This document shows, piece after piece, positions 1-8,371 of a DNA stretch of 64,000 nt. The stretch is taken from assembly GCF_001886265.1 (NCBI RefSeq), contig NZ_JXLE01000005.1, positions 14,459 through 78,458 on the forward strand. The letters are read 5' to 3'. The first letter of the stretch is position 1. Each line of letters begins with the position of its first letter. The notes under the pieces were generated by a model. That model did not search any database. It was given only the letters and a program-made list of their open reading frames with translations, and had not been told where the DNA came from. This DNA comes from Enterococcus thailandicus (GTDB taxonomy: Bacteria; Bacillota; Bacilli; Lactobacillales; Enterococcaceae). A program made the translations under genes and the position numbers.

Positions 1-2
1 CT

Positions 3-182
3 TTTTGGGAGAAAAATCGAGTCGCTTATCCGATTCACATCAAAGAAATGGCTATACAGATGAAACAAAATAAAATTCCTGTAAAAATGATAAGGAAGAA
101 TTAGGTATTAAGAACAAAACACAAATAGAGACATGGTGGCGGTGGTATCCTAACGATGAGAATCACCGACTGGTCCAATTGG
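3..182 (+). pseudogene. Decayed IS3-type transposase OrfA fragment
   Basis: The first 180 bases read as a helix-turn-helix transposase fragment in two frames. One frame (from base 3) gives VAYPIHIKEMAIQMKQNKIP and then hits a stop near base 104. The other continues as LGIKNKTQIETWWRWY and NDENHRLVQ. Together these look like the OrfA of IS3-family elements common in enterococci. A small deletion near bases 93-100 has broken the frame, and the end is replaced by a palindromic repeat unit. The 5' part lies outside the window. It cannot be functional. The family assignment rests on pattern memory, not on a search. Confidence 0.55.
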
Positions 183-183
183 G

Positions 184-312
184 GCCACAACCTAATTCGC
201 GGTGTTCCCAAAGCAACTCCTCAATATAGCTTGAAGTCACTTCAAAATATGAAGAGCTATCTTAAGTGACTGCTTGCTATCATGTCGGAGCTGAACGCTT
301 AGCGCCACAACC
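184..312 (-). repeat. Palindromic repeat array 1 (one full unit plus a fragment)
   Basis: One complete 113-bp unit lies at 200-312 on the minus strand, with the end of a second unit at 184-193. In unit orientation it begins GGTTGTGGCGC and ends GGGAACACCG. The two halves are imperfect inverted repeats, with core TCACTT/AAGTGA. It lies directly behind the stop codon of the minus-strand gene at 313-1926, the TAA being immediately followed by GGTTGTGG. Subtype A. Confidence 0.85.
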
Positions 313-1926
313 TTATTCCTCAATCATCATTGCCTTAATACCAAAACCTGCCAAAATTCGAGCAGAAGTATACGTATTCAACCCTTTTCTAAAAGTAAGA
401 AAGACTTGTCGATCTTTAGGAATTTCATCAATTCGATCACGTAATTCGTTCATCGGAATATTTTTGGTTGCTTCGATACTACCAGATTTTGGCTTATCTG
501 TTTCGCGGATATCTAAGAAGAAACCATTTTTTAATTCTTCTTGGGTTAATTCACTTGCTTTGATTGTTTCCACTGTATTATTCAGTTGATTGATTGCAAC
601 GTAACCAGCGATATTCAATGGATCTCTAGTAGTTGAATAAGGTGGAGAGTAGGGCAACTCAAGATCTGGTAAATCAAAGACAGTTAAGTTTCCTGTAATG
701 GCAACAGATAATTCCCCAATTCGTTTATCGACACCATGTTCACCAACTGCCTGCCCACCCAAAATTTTACCAGTTTCTTCTTCAAAAATCAGTTTGAGAT
801 TTAGTCGAGTAGCACCTGGATAAAAATTAGCATGATCAAAAGGTGTAATGAAAATTGTTCTATAGTTAGTGATACCTGTGTCTTTTAATTGGTGTTCAGT
901 AAGACCAACATAACTTGCAGTATAGTTAAAAATTTTTGCTACACCTGCACCAATATATCCACGATACGTAAATGGCGCACCATTTACGATATCTGCTAGT
1001 AGATGGCCTTGCCGATTTGCCGCACTTGACAACATGCTTGGTGTTGGCTGATGCGTAATAACACTAGTTGTTTCGATAATATCACCAATGGCAAAGATAT
1101 CAGGAAGATTTGTTTGTAATTGATTATCAACGATAATTTGGCCATGCTCATTCATTGAAATACCAGCAGACTGAATGATTTCATTATTTGGTGCTACACC
1201 AGTGGCAAATAAAATCATGTCGGGATGCAGAAGATCTCCATCTGATAAGTGGACTTCGCTTCCGTGTTGTCGAATTTCATTGATGTGCGTATTTAAATGA
1301 ACCGTTAAGCCTTGTTCAATTAGTTTATCATAGACTAAATCGGCAATCTCATGATCGTAAGGAAAAGCAACTTGATCTAGCTGATCGACTAAAGTCACTT
1401 CCATACCGCGATGCTTAAAGTTTTCAGCTAGTTCCAATCCCATGACTCCAGCACCTAAAACTAAAACATTTTTCGGAGCATTGTTTTGAATGAAGGATTG
1501 GATTTTGTCGGCGTCAGTCACACTACGCAAAACAAAACCATTTTCGGCTTGGTCTGCACCAGGGATTGACGGTAAAGTAGGACGAGCCCCCGCAGAAATA
1601 ATTAGATAATCATAATTTGTTTGGCTGACTTGGCCAGTTGTTAAGTCATGGATGGTCAACTCTTTTTTATCTGGGTCAATCTTTGTGACTTCGTGTTTTG
1701 TAAAGACATCAATATTGTTTTTAACTTTTAAAATTTCAGGTGTCCGCTCGATCAATGAATCACGATCATCAATTACTTGTCCGAGATAATAAGGAAGTGC
1801 ACAACTAGCATAGGAAATGTGTTCACCTCGTTCATAAATCACAATTTCATGTTCTTCATTTAATCGGCGTAAGCGAGTCGCAAAGGAAGGACCGCCAGCA
1901 ACGCCACCAATGACTACAAATTTCAT
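313..1926 (-). CDS. CoA-disulfide reductase-like flavoprotein with C-terminal rhodanese domain
   Basis: Pyridine nucleotide-disulfide oxidoreductase of 537 residues, of the CoADR-RHD/NADH oxidase type. It has an N-terminal FAD-binding GGVAGG at residues 7-12, the single redox cysteine Cys42 in SYASCALPYY, an NAD(P)H-binding GAGVMGLELAE near residue 158, and the second FAD motif FAIGDI near 270. The last ~90 residues form a rhodanese domain starting around FLDIRE. Known relatives reduce CoA disulfide, per- or polysulfides, or oxygen with NAD(P)H in the cytoplasm. The rhodanese active loop reads LTFRKGLNTYTSARIL, so the usual catalytic cysteine is replaced by Phe; this domain is probably not a sulfurtransferase. 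The exact substrate cannot be told. The stop codon TAA abuts a palindromic repeat unit. Confidence 0.82.
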   Translation of the reverse strand: MKFVVIGGVAGGPSFATRLRRLNEEHEIVIYERGEHISYASCALPYYLGQVIDDRDSLIERTPEILKVKNNIDVFTKHEVTKIDPDKKELTIHDLTTGQVSQTNYDYLIISAGARPTLPSIPGADQAENGFVLRSVTDADKIQSFIQNNAPKNVLVLGAGVMGLELAENFKHRGMEVTLVDQLDQVAFPYDHEIADLVYDKLIEQGLTVHLNTHINEIRQHGSEVHLSDGDLLHPDMILFATGVAPNNEIIQSAGISMNEHGQIIVDNQLQTNLPDIFAIGDIIETTSVITHQPTPSMLSSAANRQGHLLADIVNGAPFTYRGYIGAGVAKIFNYTASYVGLTEHQLKDTGITNYRTIFITPFDHANFYPGATRLNLKLIFEEETGKILGGQAVGEHGVDKRIGELSVAITGNLTVFDLPDLELPYSPPYSTTRDPLNIAGYVAINQLNNTVETIKASELTQEELKNGFFLDIRETDKPKSGSIEATKNIPMNELRDRIDEIPKDRQVFLTFRKGLNTYTSARILAGFGIKAMMIEE

Positions 1927-2025
1927 AAAAACAACTCCTTTTCTAATTTGAATAGTACTATTTTATTTGTAATCCAGCAAAGAATTGTGCCGGAAGCAAA
2001 GCAAGTAATGGAACTGAGCAAAAAG

Positions 2026-2068
2026 AAAAAAGCATGTGAGACGAAAAAAAGTCGCAACATGCTTTTTT
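2026..2068. terminator. Bidirectional terminator between array 2 and the CoADR-like gene
   Basis: A stem AAAAAAGCATGT/ACATGCTTTTTT with an inner GAC/GTC pairing has A- and T-runs on both sides, so it can end transcription in either direction. On the minus strand it follows the ABC-F gene and its repeat array. It separates them from the reductase gene, whose start is about 100 bp further on. Confidence 0.8.
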
Positions 2069-2152
2069 GACAAGTAAATAATTGTTTTATTTTGTGGTGA
2101 AGATTTTTAATTTTTGTGTCAGCTTAATGTTGTGTGTCACAACTTTAGCTAT

Positions 2153-2504
2153 AGTGTTCCCAAAGCAATTCCTCGAAATAATTCATAACTGTTCAAAAAT
2201 ATGAAAAGCTATTTTGAGTGCCCGCTCACTATCTTTTCGGAGCTGACCGTTTTGCGCCACAACCTTATTCACGGTTTTCCCAAAACAATTCCTCGATATA
2301 GTTTGCATTCACTTCAAAATATGGAAAGCTATTTTGAGTGTCTGTTCACTATCTTTTCGGAGCTAAACGTTTTGCGCCACAACCTTATTCACGGTGTTCC
2401 CAAAACAACTCCTCCATATAGCTTACATTCACTTCAAAATATGAAAAGCTATTTTGAGTGCCTGCTCGCTATCTTTTCGGAGCTAAACGTTTTGCGCCAC
2501 AACC
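2153..2504 (-). repeat. Palindromic repeat array 2 (three units, 120-bp period)
   Basis: Three units at 2153-2264, 2272-2384 and 2392-2504 are separated by 7-bp linkers (TTATTCA on the plus strand), giving an exact 120-bp period. The two right-hand units are nearly identical; the left one carries the GAAATAATTC variant arm. All read on the minus strand and begin immediately after the TAA stop of the ABC-F gene. The array also creates a spurious 167-codon open frame on the plus strand. Confidence 0.92.
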
Positions 2505-4439
2505 TTATTCATACTCTTCCAACTCAATACTCAAGTTTTCCCAATCAACTAGCTTTTCTTCTTGCTCAACTCGCGCATTTTCCAACTGCTGGTTCAAGTC
2601 GTTTAATTTTACATGATCGTCAAGAACATCAGGACGAACCATTTCGGCCTCTAGCTGTGCAATTGTTTCGTCCAATTGTGCCATTTCTTCTTCGACTTGC
2701 GTAATTTTTCGACTTAAACTACGCATTAATTTTTGTTGTTCTTTACTTTGATAGTAATTTGATTTGCTAGTGGGTGTTTCAACGACTTCTGTTTGTTCTT
2801 CTTTTGCCAAGAGTTCTGCAATTTCTTCTTCTTCCTGTTTCTTTTCCAAATAATAATCATAGTCGCCAAGATACATCTTGCTACCATTTTCAGATAACTC
2901 AACAACCTTTGTTGCGATACGATTGATAAAGTAACGGTCATGAGAAACAAAGAGCAGGGTACCATCGTAATCTATCAGAGCATTTTCTAGAACTTCTTTA
3001 TTATCAATGTCTAAGTGGTTTGTTGGCTCATCAAGAATTAAAAAGTTTTCTTGATTCATCGCTAGTTTGGCTAAAGCAACTCGTGCTTTTTCGCCACCAC
3101 TTAATAACGGAATCGTTTTTTCAACATCTTCGCCAGAAAACAAAAAAGCTCCTAGCGCACTACGAATTTCTTTTTCCGGTAAAGTAGGATGTTCATCCCA
3201 TAATTCTGCCAAAATTGTTTTATTTGTGTGTAAGTCTGCTTGTCCTTGGTCATAGTAACCAATTGTTACATTCGTTCCAAGGTGCTGATTTCCTCGAATA
3301 AACGGCAGCTGATGAATAATTGATTTAAGCAAAGTTGACTTCCCGATTCCATTTGGTCCAACGAGAGCAATCGCTTCTTGACGACGAACATCTAAATTAA
3401 TTGGTTCGGATAATACTTCACCGTCGTAGCCAATAGCAGCATCTTCCACTTGTAAGACAACATTTCCAGAAGGTTTTTCTGCGTGGAAAAGAAAATGCGC
3501 TTGCTTTTCATCCCCTTGAGGACGATCTAGGCGGTCCATTTTTTCTAGCGCTTTCCGACGGCTCTGGGCACGCTTAGTTGTTGATGCTCGCACAAGATTC
3601 CGCGCAACAAAGTCTTCCAGTTTGTGAATTTCTGTTTGTTGTTTTTCGTATGCTTTCCAATCACTTGCAAGTTGTTCCGCTTTTAGGTCAAGATATTTGG
3701 AATAATTTCCTTTGTAATGACGCATCTTTTGACGGCTAAGCTCGTATACTTCAGTGACAACTTTGTCAAGAAAATAACGGTCATGTGAGACAATTAGTAA
3801 AGCACCTGTGTAGCCTTGTAAATAATTTTCTAACCATGAAAGTGTTTCAATGTCCAGGTGATTAGTTGGTTCATCGAGAATCAAGATGTCTGGATGTTGC
3901 AAAAGCATCCGAGCTAGTGCAAGACGGGTTCGTTGGCCACCTGATAAAGTATCGATTGTTTGTTCATAAAAAGAAGGATCAAATTTGAATCCATGCAAGA
4001 CGGAACGAATTTCGTTTTCATAACCATAGCCGTTTTTGTCGGAAAATTCGTGTTGTAATCGATCATATTCTTTTAAAAAAGAGTCGTAAGCAGGTGTTTC
4101 AGGGACTCCTTCACTGATTGCAATCTCTAGTTCGCGCATGCGTTGTTCCATTTTGCGAACTTCTGCAAAAGCTTTTAGCATTTCGTTCCAGACGGTTTCA
4201 TTAGAAGACAAACCGGTATCTTGCGCTAAGTAACCGAGTGTAGCTGTTTTATTTTTGGTAATCGCGCCTTCATCCGGAGCTTCTAGACCTGCAATTATTT
4301 TTAGTAATGTTGATTTCCCAGCACCATTGCGACCAACTAAGGCAATTCGTGCGCCAGTGCTGATTTCTAAATGAATATTTTGAAACAAAACGTCCGCACC
4401 AAAATGGCGGGCGACTTGGTTGGCTTGTAATAAAATCAT
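2505..4439 (-). CDS. ABC-F family ATPase (YdiF-like)
   Basis: Soluble protein of 644 residues with two ABC ATPase domains and no membrane segment, as in ABC-F proteins that act on the ribosome. Domain 1 has Walker A GRNGAGKST (about 36-44), signature LSGGQRTRL and Walker B LILDEPTNHLD. Domain 2 has GPNGIGKST, LSGGEKARV and LILDEPTNHLD. A charged linker separates them, and a long Glu-rich coiled-coil extension ends the protein. B. subtilis ydiF is of the same length and also lies close to rex, as here, which supports the YdiF-like label. Likely role: translation factor or ribosome rescue; an antibiotic-resistance role is possible but not shown. The stop TAA directly precedes a palindromic repeat array. 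Confidence 0.88.
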   Translation of the reverse strand: MILLQANQVARHFGADVLFQNIHLEISTGARIALVGRNGAGKSTLLKIIAGLEAPDEGAITKNKTATLGYLAQDTGLSSNETVWNEMLKAFAEVRKMEQRMRELEIAISEGVPETPAYDSFLKEYDRLQHEFSDKNGYGYENEIRSVLHGFKFDPSFYEQTIDTLSGGQRTRLALARMLLQHPDILILDEPTNHLDIETLSWLENYLQGYTGALLIVSHDRYFLDKVVTEVYELSRQKMRHYKGNYSKYLDLKAEQLASDWKAYEKQQTEIHKLEDFVARNLVRASTTKRAQSRRKALEKMDRLDRPQGDEKQAHFLFHAEKPSGNVVLQVEDAAIGYDGEVLSEPINLDVRRQEAIALVGPNGIGKSTLLKSIIHQLPFIRGNQHLGTNVTIGYYDQGQADLHTNKTILAELWDEHPTLPEKEIRSALGAFLFSGEDVEKTIPLLSGGEKARVALAKLAMNQENFLILDEPTNHLDIDNKEVLENALIDYDGTLLFVSHDRYFINRIATKVVELSENGSKMYLGDYDYYLEKKQEEEEIAELLAKEEQTEVVETPTSKSNYYQSKEQQKLMRSLSRKITQVEEEMAQLDETIAQLEAEMVRPDVLDDHVKLNDLNQQLENARVEQEEKLVDWENLSIELEEYE

Positions 4440-4590
4440 CGAATCCTCTTTTCTACTTTGTGAATTCTTCTAGGAATAAAAAGTAATTTTCAACTTGTAG
4501 TCTACCATAAATTCATTAAGACTGCGAGATTAGCGACAATGATAAAAAGATGAATAAAGAGTAAAAATTCACAATATCCGAGCAATCAAA

Positions 4591-4620
4591 TTGATTTTTT
4601 CTTATAGATACTGCTATGAT
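4591..4620 (+). promoter_or_regulatory. Predicted rex promoter
   Basis: A -35 TTGATT (4591-4596) and a -10 TATGAT (4615-4620) are spaced 18 bp apart, 42 bp before the GTG start of rex. A single TTCACAA-like half of a Rex operator lies just upstream (about 4568-4574); no full palindrome is seen. Confidence 0.6.
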
Positions 4621-4662
4621 GGGTAAATCAAAGAAAAATTAGAAACTCGTGGAGGTAAGCAA

Positions 4663-5316
4663 GTGAAAGATCATATAATTCCAAAGGCAACAGCAAAGCG
4701 TTTGCCCTTATATTATCGTTATTTGAGAATTTTAAATAATGCTGGAAAGAAAAAAGTTTCTTCAACTGAATTAAGTGAGGCAGTCCAAGTCGACAGTGCA
4801 ACTATTCGACGTGACTTTTCTTATTTTGGAGAACTAGGAAAACGTGGCTATGGGTATGACGTGGAAGATTTAATGCACTTCTTTGCTAAAACGCTAAATG
4901 ATGATCAACTAACAAACGTTGCCTTGATTGGTGTCGGAAATCTTGGAAGCGCCTTGTTAAAATATAAATTCCATCAAAGTAATAGTATACGTGTTAGCTG
5001 TGCTTTTGATGTCAATGAAGAAATCGTTGGAAGAATTGTTGATGGAATCCCTGTCTATCCAATGGATGATATGATGGAACAAATCAAGATCCAACAAATC
5101 GAAGTAGCTATTTTGACTATCCCAGCTTCAAAAGCGCAAGAAGTAGTAAACCGTTTAACTGAAGCAGGAATCAAAGGGATTCTCAACTTTACCTCTGCGC
5201 GATTAAACGCGCCAGCAGATGTTTTGATTCAAAATGTTGACTTAACAAACGAATTACAGACATTGATTTATTTCTTGCATTCAGATGCAACTTTAAACAC
5301 AGTGGGTGAAGAATAA
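4663..5316 (+). CDS. rex: Redox-sensing transcriptional repressor Rex
   Basis: Rex of 217 residues. It has an N-terminal winged helix (about 1-80) with the characteristic VDSATIRRDFSYFGELGKRG, then a Rossmann domain with GVGNLG at 90-95, and a C-terminal swapped helix. Rex binds DNA when NADH is low and is released by NADH, so it controls fermentation and NADH-recycling genes. The start is GTG at 4663, placed 7 bases behind a strong GGAGG at 4651; no better ATG exists. It is divergent from the ABC-F gene. Ten bases after the stop a subtype B palindromic repeat begins. Confidence 0.95.
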   Translation: MKDHIIPKATAKRLPLYYRYLRILNNAGKKKVSSTELSEAVQVDSATIRRDFSYFGELGKRGYGYDVEDLMHFFAKTLNDDQLTNVALIGVGNLGSALLKYKFHQSNSIRVSCAFDVNEEIVGRIVDGIPVYPMDDMMEQIKIQQIEVAILTIPASKAQEVVNRLTEAGIKGILNFTSARLNAPADVLIQNVDLTNELQTLIYFLHSDATLNTVGEE

Positions 5317-5325
5317 GTTAAAGAA

Positions 5326-5676
5326 GGTTGTAAAAGAAGTGTCTAGCTCCAATAAATAAGAATAAATTTTCAGAAATTGCTTCTAAATTTTTGTGAAATT
5401 TAGGCTTATTTTGAAGGAGTTACTTCTTGAACATTGAGAAAAAGGTTGTGGCGCAAAGCGTTTAGTTCCGACAAGATAGCGAGCAGGCACTAAAAATAGC
5501 TTTCCATAGTTTGAAGTGAATGTAAGTTATATGGAGGAGTTGCTTTGGGAACACCGCTGAAAAGGTTGTGGCGCAAAACGGTCAGCTCTGACAAAATAAT
5601 GAGTAACTGACAAAAATAACCTTTCATATTTTTGGACAGTTGTGAATTATTTCAAGGAGTTGTTTTGGGAACACCG
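5326..5676 (+). repeat. Palindromic repeat array 3 (B, A, A-variant units)
   Basis: Three units follow rex in the same direction. 5326-5436 is subtype B, with ends GGTTGTAAAAGAAGT and ACTTCTTGAACATTG. 5444-5556 is subtype A. 5564-5676 is an A variant with core AACTGACAAAAAT/ATTTTTGGACAGTT. Linkers are 7 bp (AGAAAAA and CTGAAAA). In the B unit the outer stem uses AGAAGT/ACTTCT where A units use CAAAGC/GCTTTG, so pairing is kept although the sequence differs. Confidence 0.92.
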
Positions 5677-5731
5677 CTTATTCATAAAAAAGAACCTATG
5701 GTAGAACTAAAAATAAAACGTTTCTCAATTT

Positions 5732-5780
5732 AAAACCGCCTAAAATAATCGTTTATAAAAACGAATTTTAGGCGGCTTTT
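5732..5780. terminator. Terminator of the thioredoxin-like gene, bidirectional
   Basis: The stem CCGCCTAAAAT..TCGTTT/AAACGA..ATTTTAGGCGG lies 22 bases past the stop of the minus-strand gene at 5802. Its core (CGCCTAAAAT ... ACGAATTTTAGGCG) is shared with the terminator at 45141-45190. Confidence 0.85.
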
Positions 5781-5801
5781 CTATTTGAGCTATTCTTGTC
5801 A

Positions 5802-6161
5802 TTATCCCTTTTTTGTGTTGAAAATTTCTTCATAGTTTAGTGCGTCAGTAGTATGGGTTATTTGAGTTAAAAGGAACTCAATTTTTTCTAAGTCAATGAA
5901 ACGTGCTTGACGTGCAATCTCTTTTCCTTTGTGAAAAATCAAAATCACTGGGACAGTCAAAACTTCAAATGTGCTAGCAACCTCAGGAATTTCGTGAGCA
6001 TCCAAATGCAAGGCAGGAATATCGAATGAAGTGAGCAACTTCTGTAAACGTGGTTCAATTGCATGACAGACACTACAATGAGGCATGGAAAGAAAAAGGA
6101 CAACCGTGTCTTCCGTGTCGATGAGTTGTAATGCTTCTGCTAGCTGAGTTGTTTTCTTCAT
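5802..6161 (-). CDS. Thioredoxin-like protein
   Basis: A cytoplasmic-type protein of 119 residues with a thioredoxin fold signature. The strand VVLFLSMPHCSVCHAIEP carries a CSVC active-site pair (Cys29, Cys32), and TVPVILIF contains the cis-proline. No signal peptide is seen. The CxxC sequence is atypical (thioredoxin has CGPC), so its partner is unknown; it may serve as a general thiol reductant or a bacilliredoxin-like protein. It is a single gene facing the rex array and divergent from the permease pair. A GAGG Shine-Dalgarno sequence lies 8-11 bases before the ATG at 6161. Confidence 0.8.
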   Translation of the reverse strand: MKKTTQLAEALQLIDTEDTVVLFLSMPHCSVCHAIEPRLQKLLTSFDIPALHLDAHEIPEVASTFEVLTVPVILIFHKGKEIARQARFIDLEKIEFLLTQITHTTDALNYEEIFNTKKG

Positions 6162-6290
6162 TCAAACGGCCTCGTTTCTCTTTTTTATTTTCTGTGACTA
6201 ATGTAGTTGGGAATGAGTGAATTGTCAATCAAGTTGCTTTTACAAAAAACAAACTAAAAGATAAGAGAATAGTAAACTTTTTTTCTGAAC

Positions 6291-6319
6291 TTGTAATTTT
6301 TTAAGGAAAAGCGTATATT
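6291..6319 (+). promoter_or_regulatory. Predicted promoter of the permease pair
   Basis: TTGTAA at 6291-6296 and TATATT at 6314-6319 with a 17-bp spacer lie 38 bp before the ATG at 6358. No clear Zur or other metal box overlaps it. Confidence 0.6.
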
Positions 6320-6357
6320 ATTTTGGCAAATGACGTTGTATTAGAAGGAGAGACAGT

Positions 6358-7314
6358 ATGTTTTCTTGGATACCCAATTCGGTTTTGCAAATGAGCACGA
6401 TTTTTTTATCCATCGTTATCGAAGCATTACCGTTCGTTTTATTAGGTTGCATCATTTCGGGAGCATTACAAGTTTTTTTGACGCCGGAACGTGTTCGACG
6501 TTGGCTTCCTAAAAATAAATTTTTATCTATTTTAGTTGGCTCTGGATTAGGATTCTTTTTTCCTTCATGTGAGTGTGGCATTGTGCCAATCGTCCATCAA
6601 TTTGTAAAAAAAGATGTTCCCGTACCAACTGCGTTTGCTTTTATGTTGACTGCACCGATTATCAATCCAGTGGTGATCTTTTCAACTTATATCGCATTTG
6701 GCAATTCTTGGAAAATGGCGGGCTGGCGTGTACTAGGTGCTTTTTTGGTTGCCCTAGTAGTAGGCATTTGGTTGGCTTATTTTCAAAAGGAATCTGTTTT
6801 GAAAGAAAAATTGATTCAAAATCACTTAAATGAACAGCAAAAACATTCACATCATCATCATGAGTTGCCGATTGAAGACCAGAAGATGAAAGAAAGAAGA
6901 TTTGCCAACATCCATCGATTGGGTCAGCAAGTATGGCATGTTTTGACTCATGCGATTGATGAATTTTTTGATACAGGTCGCTATTTGATCATTGGTGGAC
7001 TGATTGCGGCAGCGATGCAAACGTATTTACCAACACGAGTAATGTTGACTTTAGGATCAACTAAAATCTTAGCAATTGTCATCATGTTGTTATTAGCATT
7101 TACGATGTCGTTATGTTCTGAAGCAGATGCATTTATCGGTTCTTCCCTATTAAGTTTATTTGGGACAGCACCAGTCGTCGCTTTTTTAGTTTTTGGACCA
7201 ATGGTGGATATCAAAAACTTGTTGATGATGAAGCGTTACTTTAAAAGTCAATTTATCTTTGCATTGATTTGTGTCATTGCAGTGGTTGTTATAGGTTATA
7301 CATTACTCATCTAG
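6358..7314 (+). CDS. YraQ/YcgR-type permease (UPF0718, DUF318)
   Basis: An integral membrane protein of 318 residues with about eight hydrophobic segments. It carries the family motif PSCECGIVPI near residue 70, TAPIINPVV near 100, and a second repeat with SLCSEADAF near 255. A histidine-rich cytoplasmic stretch (HSHHHHE, about 162-169) divides the two halves and hints at metal binding. B. subtilis has the pair ycgR-ycgQ in the same order; that pair is linked to zinc control there. The transported substrate is not known from sequence. The next gene starts 11 bases after this stop, so they form an operon. Confidence 0.85.
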   Translation: MFSWIPNSVLQMSTIFLSIVIEALPFVLLGCIISGALQVFLTPERVRRWLPKNKFLSILVGSGLGFFFPSCECGIVPIVHQFVKKDVPVPTAFAFMLTAPIINPVVIFSTYIAFGNSWKMAGWRVLGAFLVALVVGIWLAYFQKESVLKEKLIQNHLNEQQKHSHHHHELPIEDQKMKERRFANIHRLGQQVWHVLTHAIDEFFDTGRYLIIGGLIAAAMQTYLPTRVMLTLGSTKILAIVIMLLLAFTMSLCSEADAFIGSSLLSLFGTAPVVAFLVFGPMVDIKNLLMMKRYFKSQFIFALICVIAVVVIGYTLLI

Positions 7315-7325
7315 GAGGGAAAGTG

Positions 7326-8162
7326 ATGATCCGTTTTTTAATTTTATCAGGTTATTTTGAACTGATGATGTATTTACAAGTTTCTGGCAAGTTAGACCAG
7401 TATATCAATGTTCATTATCGGTATTTAGCAATCCTTTCGATGATTTTATCTGCAGTACTAGCATTAGTTCAACTCTATTTATGGGGAAAAAATGACCCAG
7501 AAAAAGGAACAGATGAGCATCACGATCATGACCACGGATTGACAAAACCAAGCCAGCGTTTGGTTGCTTATGTACTACTAGCTTTACCAATCATAGTAGG
7601 AACATTGTTTCCAACGGTTAGTTTGGATACCACGATTGTTGAAGCAAAAGGATTTAATTTTCCTGTTAGTAAAGAATCTGTGGGTGATCCGGAAATGCAG
7701 ACGCAATATCTGAAACCTGATACAAGTATTTATTTCAATCAGTCTGATTATCAAGAACAGATGAACGAGTTAAAAGCAAAATATGGAGATAAACAAACTA
7801 TTCAAATCACAGATGAAAATTATTTGGAGATGATGGAGCTGATCTATAATTATCCAAGTGAATTTATTGGGAAAACAATTAGCTATGATGGGTTTGTTTA
7901 TCAGACGCCAGATAAAGAAAAACAAGATATTTTCTTATTCCGTTTTGGCATCATTCACTGTGTAGCAGACTCAGGTGTTTTTGGGTTATTGACGCAGATG
8001 CCAGAAGGAATCACGGTCAAAAATGATGAGTGGTATCATGTGGAAGGTGTGATTCAGTCTGAATATTACCAGCCATTCAAGCGGGATATTCCGACCGTAC
8101 ATGTGATGACAGCGAAAAAAGTGACCGCGCCAAAAAATCAGTATGTCTATCGTTCTTTTTAG
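7326..8162 (+). CDS. TIGR03943/YcgQ-like permease subunit
   Basis: A 278-residue protein. The N-terminal third holds about three hydrophobic segments and a His/Asp-rich loop (HHDHDHG). The C-terminal domain is soluble, extracellular-type and OB-like, with IGKTISYDGFVY and the typical end VHVMTAKKV. It is the usual partner of the UPF0718 permease just upstream. I chose ATG at 7326, seven bases behind AGGAGGG; the GTG at 7323 is also possible. The longer frame from 7269 overlaps the upstream gene and lacks a ribosome site. Function inferred only from pairing: possibly metal or small-molecule transport. Confidence 0.82.
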   Translation: MIRFLILSGYFELMMYLQVSGKLDQYINVHYRYLAILSMILSAVLALVQLYLWGKNDPEKGTDEHHDHDHGLTKPSQRLVAYVLLALPIIVGTLFPTVSLDTTIVEAKGFNFPVSKESVGDPEMQTQYLKPDTSIYFNQSDYQEQMNELKAKYGDKQTIQITDENYLEMMELIYNYPSEFIGKTISYDGFVYQTPDKEKQDIFLFRFGIIHCVADSGVFGLLTQMPEGITVKNDEWYHVEGVIQSEYYQPFKRDIPTVHVMTAKKVTAPKNQYVYRSF

Positions 8163-8230
8163 GGAAGGAATATGAAAGGATTATTCCACTCTAAAAAGAA
8201 AAAAACTAGAAATGACTTCTCCCATTCTTG

Positions 8231-8303
8231 CGTAATTTGACTTTATTTTGAAGAATTACTGCTTGAACATTATAGACAAAGTCATGGCATAAAGCGCCTA
8301 ACA
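8231..8303 (+). repeat. Degenerate palindromic repeat fragments (array 4)
   Basis: A worn tail of a subtype B unit (TTATTTTGAAGAATTACTGC then TTGAACATT) is followed by a worn head of an A unit (GTCATGGCATAAAGCGCC). Orientation is the same as the upstream gene ycgQ-like, as in all other arrays. No intact unit remains. Confidence 0.65.
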
Positions 8304-8336
8304 CTAAAAAAACAAGTGTAAAGGATTAAAGCAAAA

Positions 8337-8371
8337 GAAAACGTCGAGCCCAGTTACGCTCGACGTTTTCT
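8337..8371. terminator. Bidirectional terminator between permease pair and thrE genes
   Basis: Perfect 13-bp arms AAAACGTCGAGC and GCTCGACGTTTT surround a short loop, with T-rich flanks on both strands. It touches the stop codon of the minus-strand exporter gene and also closes the plus-strand operon. Confidence 0.85.

Noticed and set aside
266-589. Plus-strand open frame of 107 codons
   Set aside because: Antisense of the CoADR-like gene plus a repeat unit; no ribosome site or protein-like features.
2153-2504. CRISPR array
   Set aside because: Repeats are 113 bp and palindromic, with only 7-bp linkers; there are no spacers and no cas genes.
2201-2704. Plus-strand open frame of 167 codons with internal protein repeats
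   Set aside because: It is created by the three 120-bp palindromic repeats running into the antisense of the ABC-F gene. No ribosome site, and the repeat units are non-coding elsewhere.
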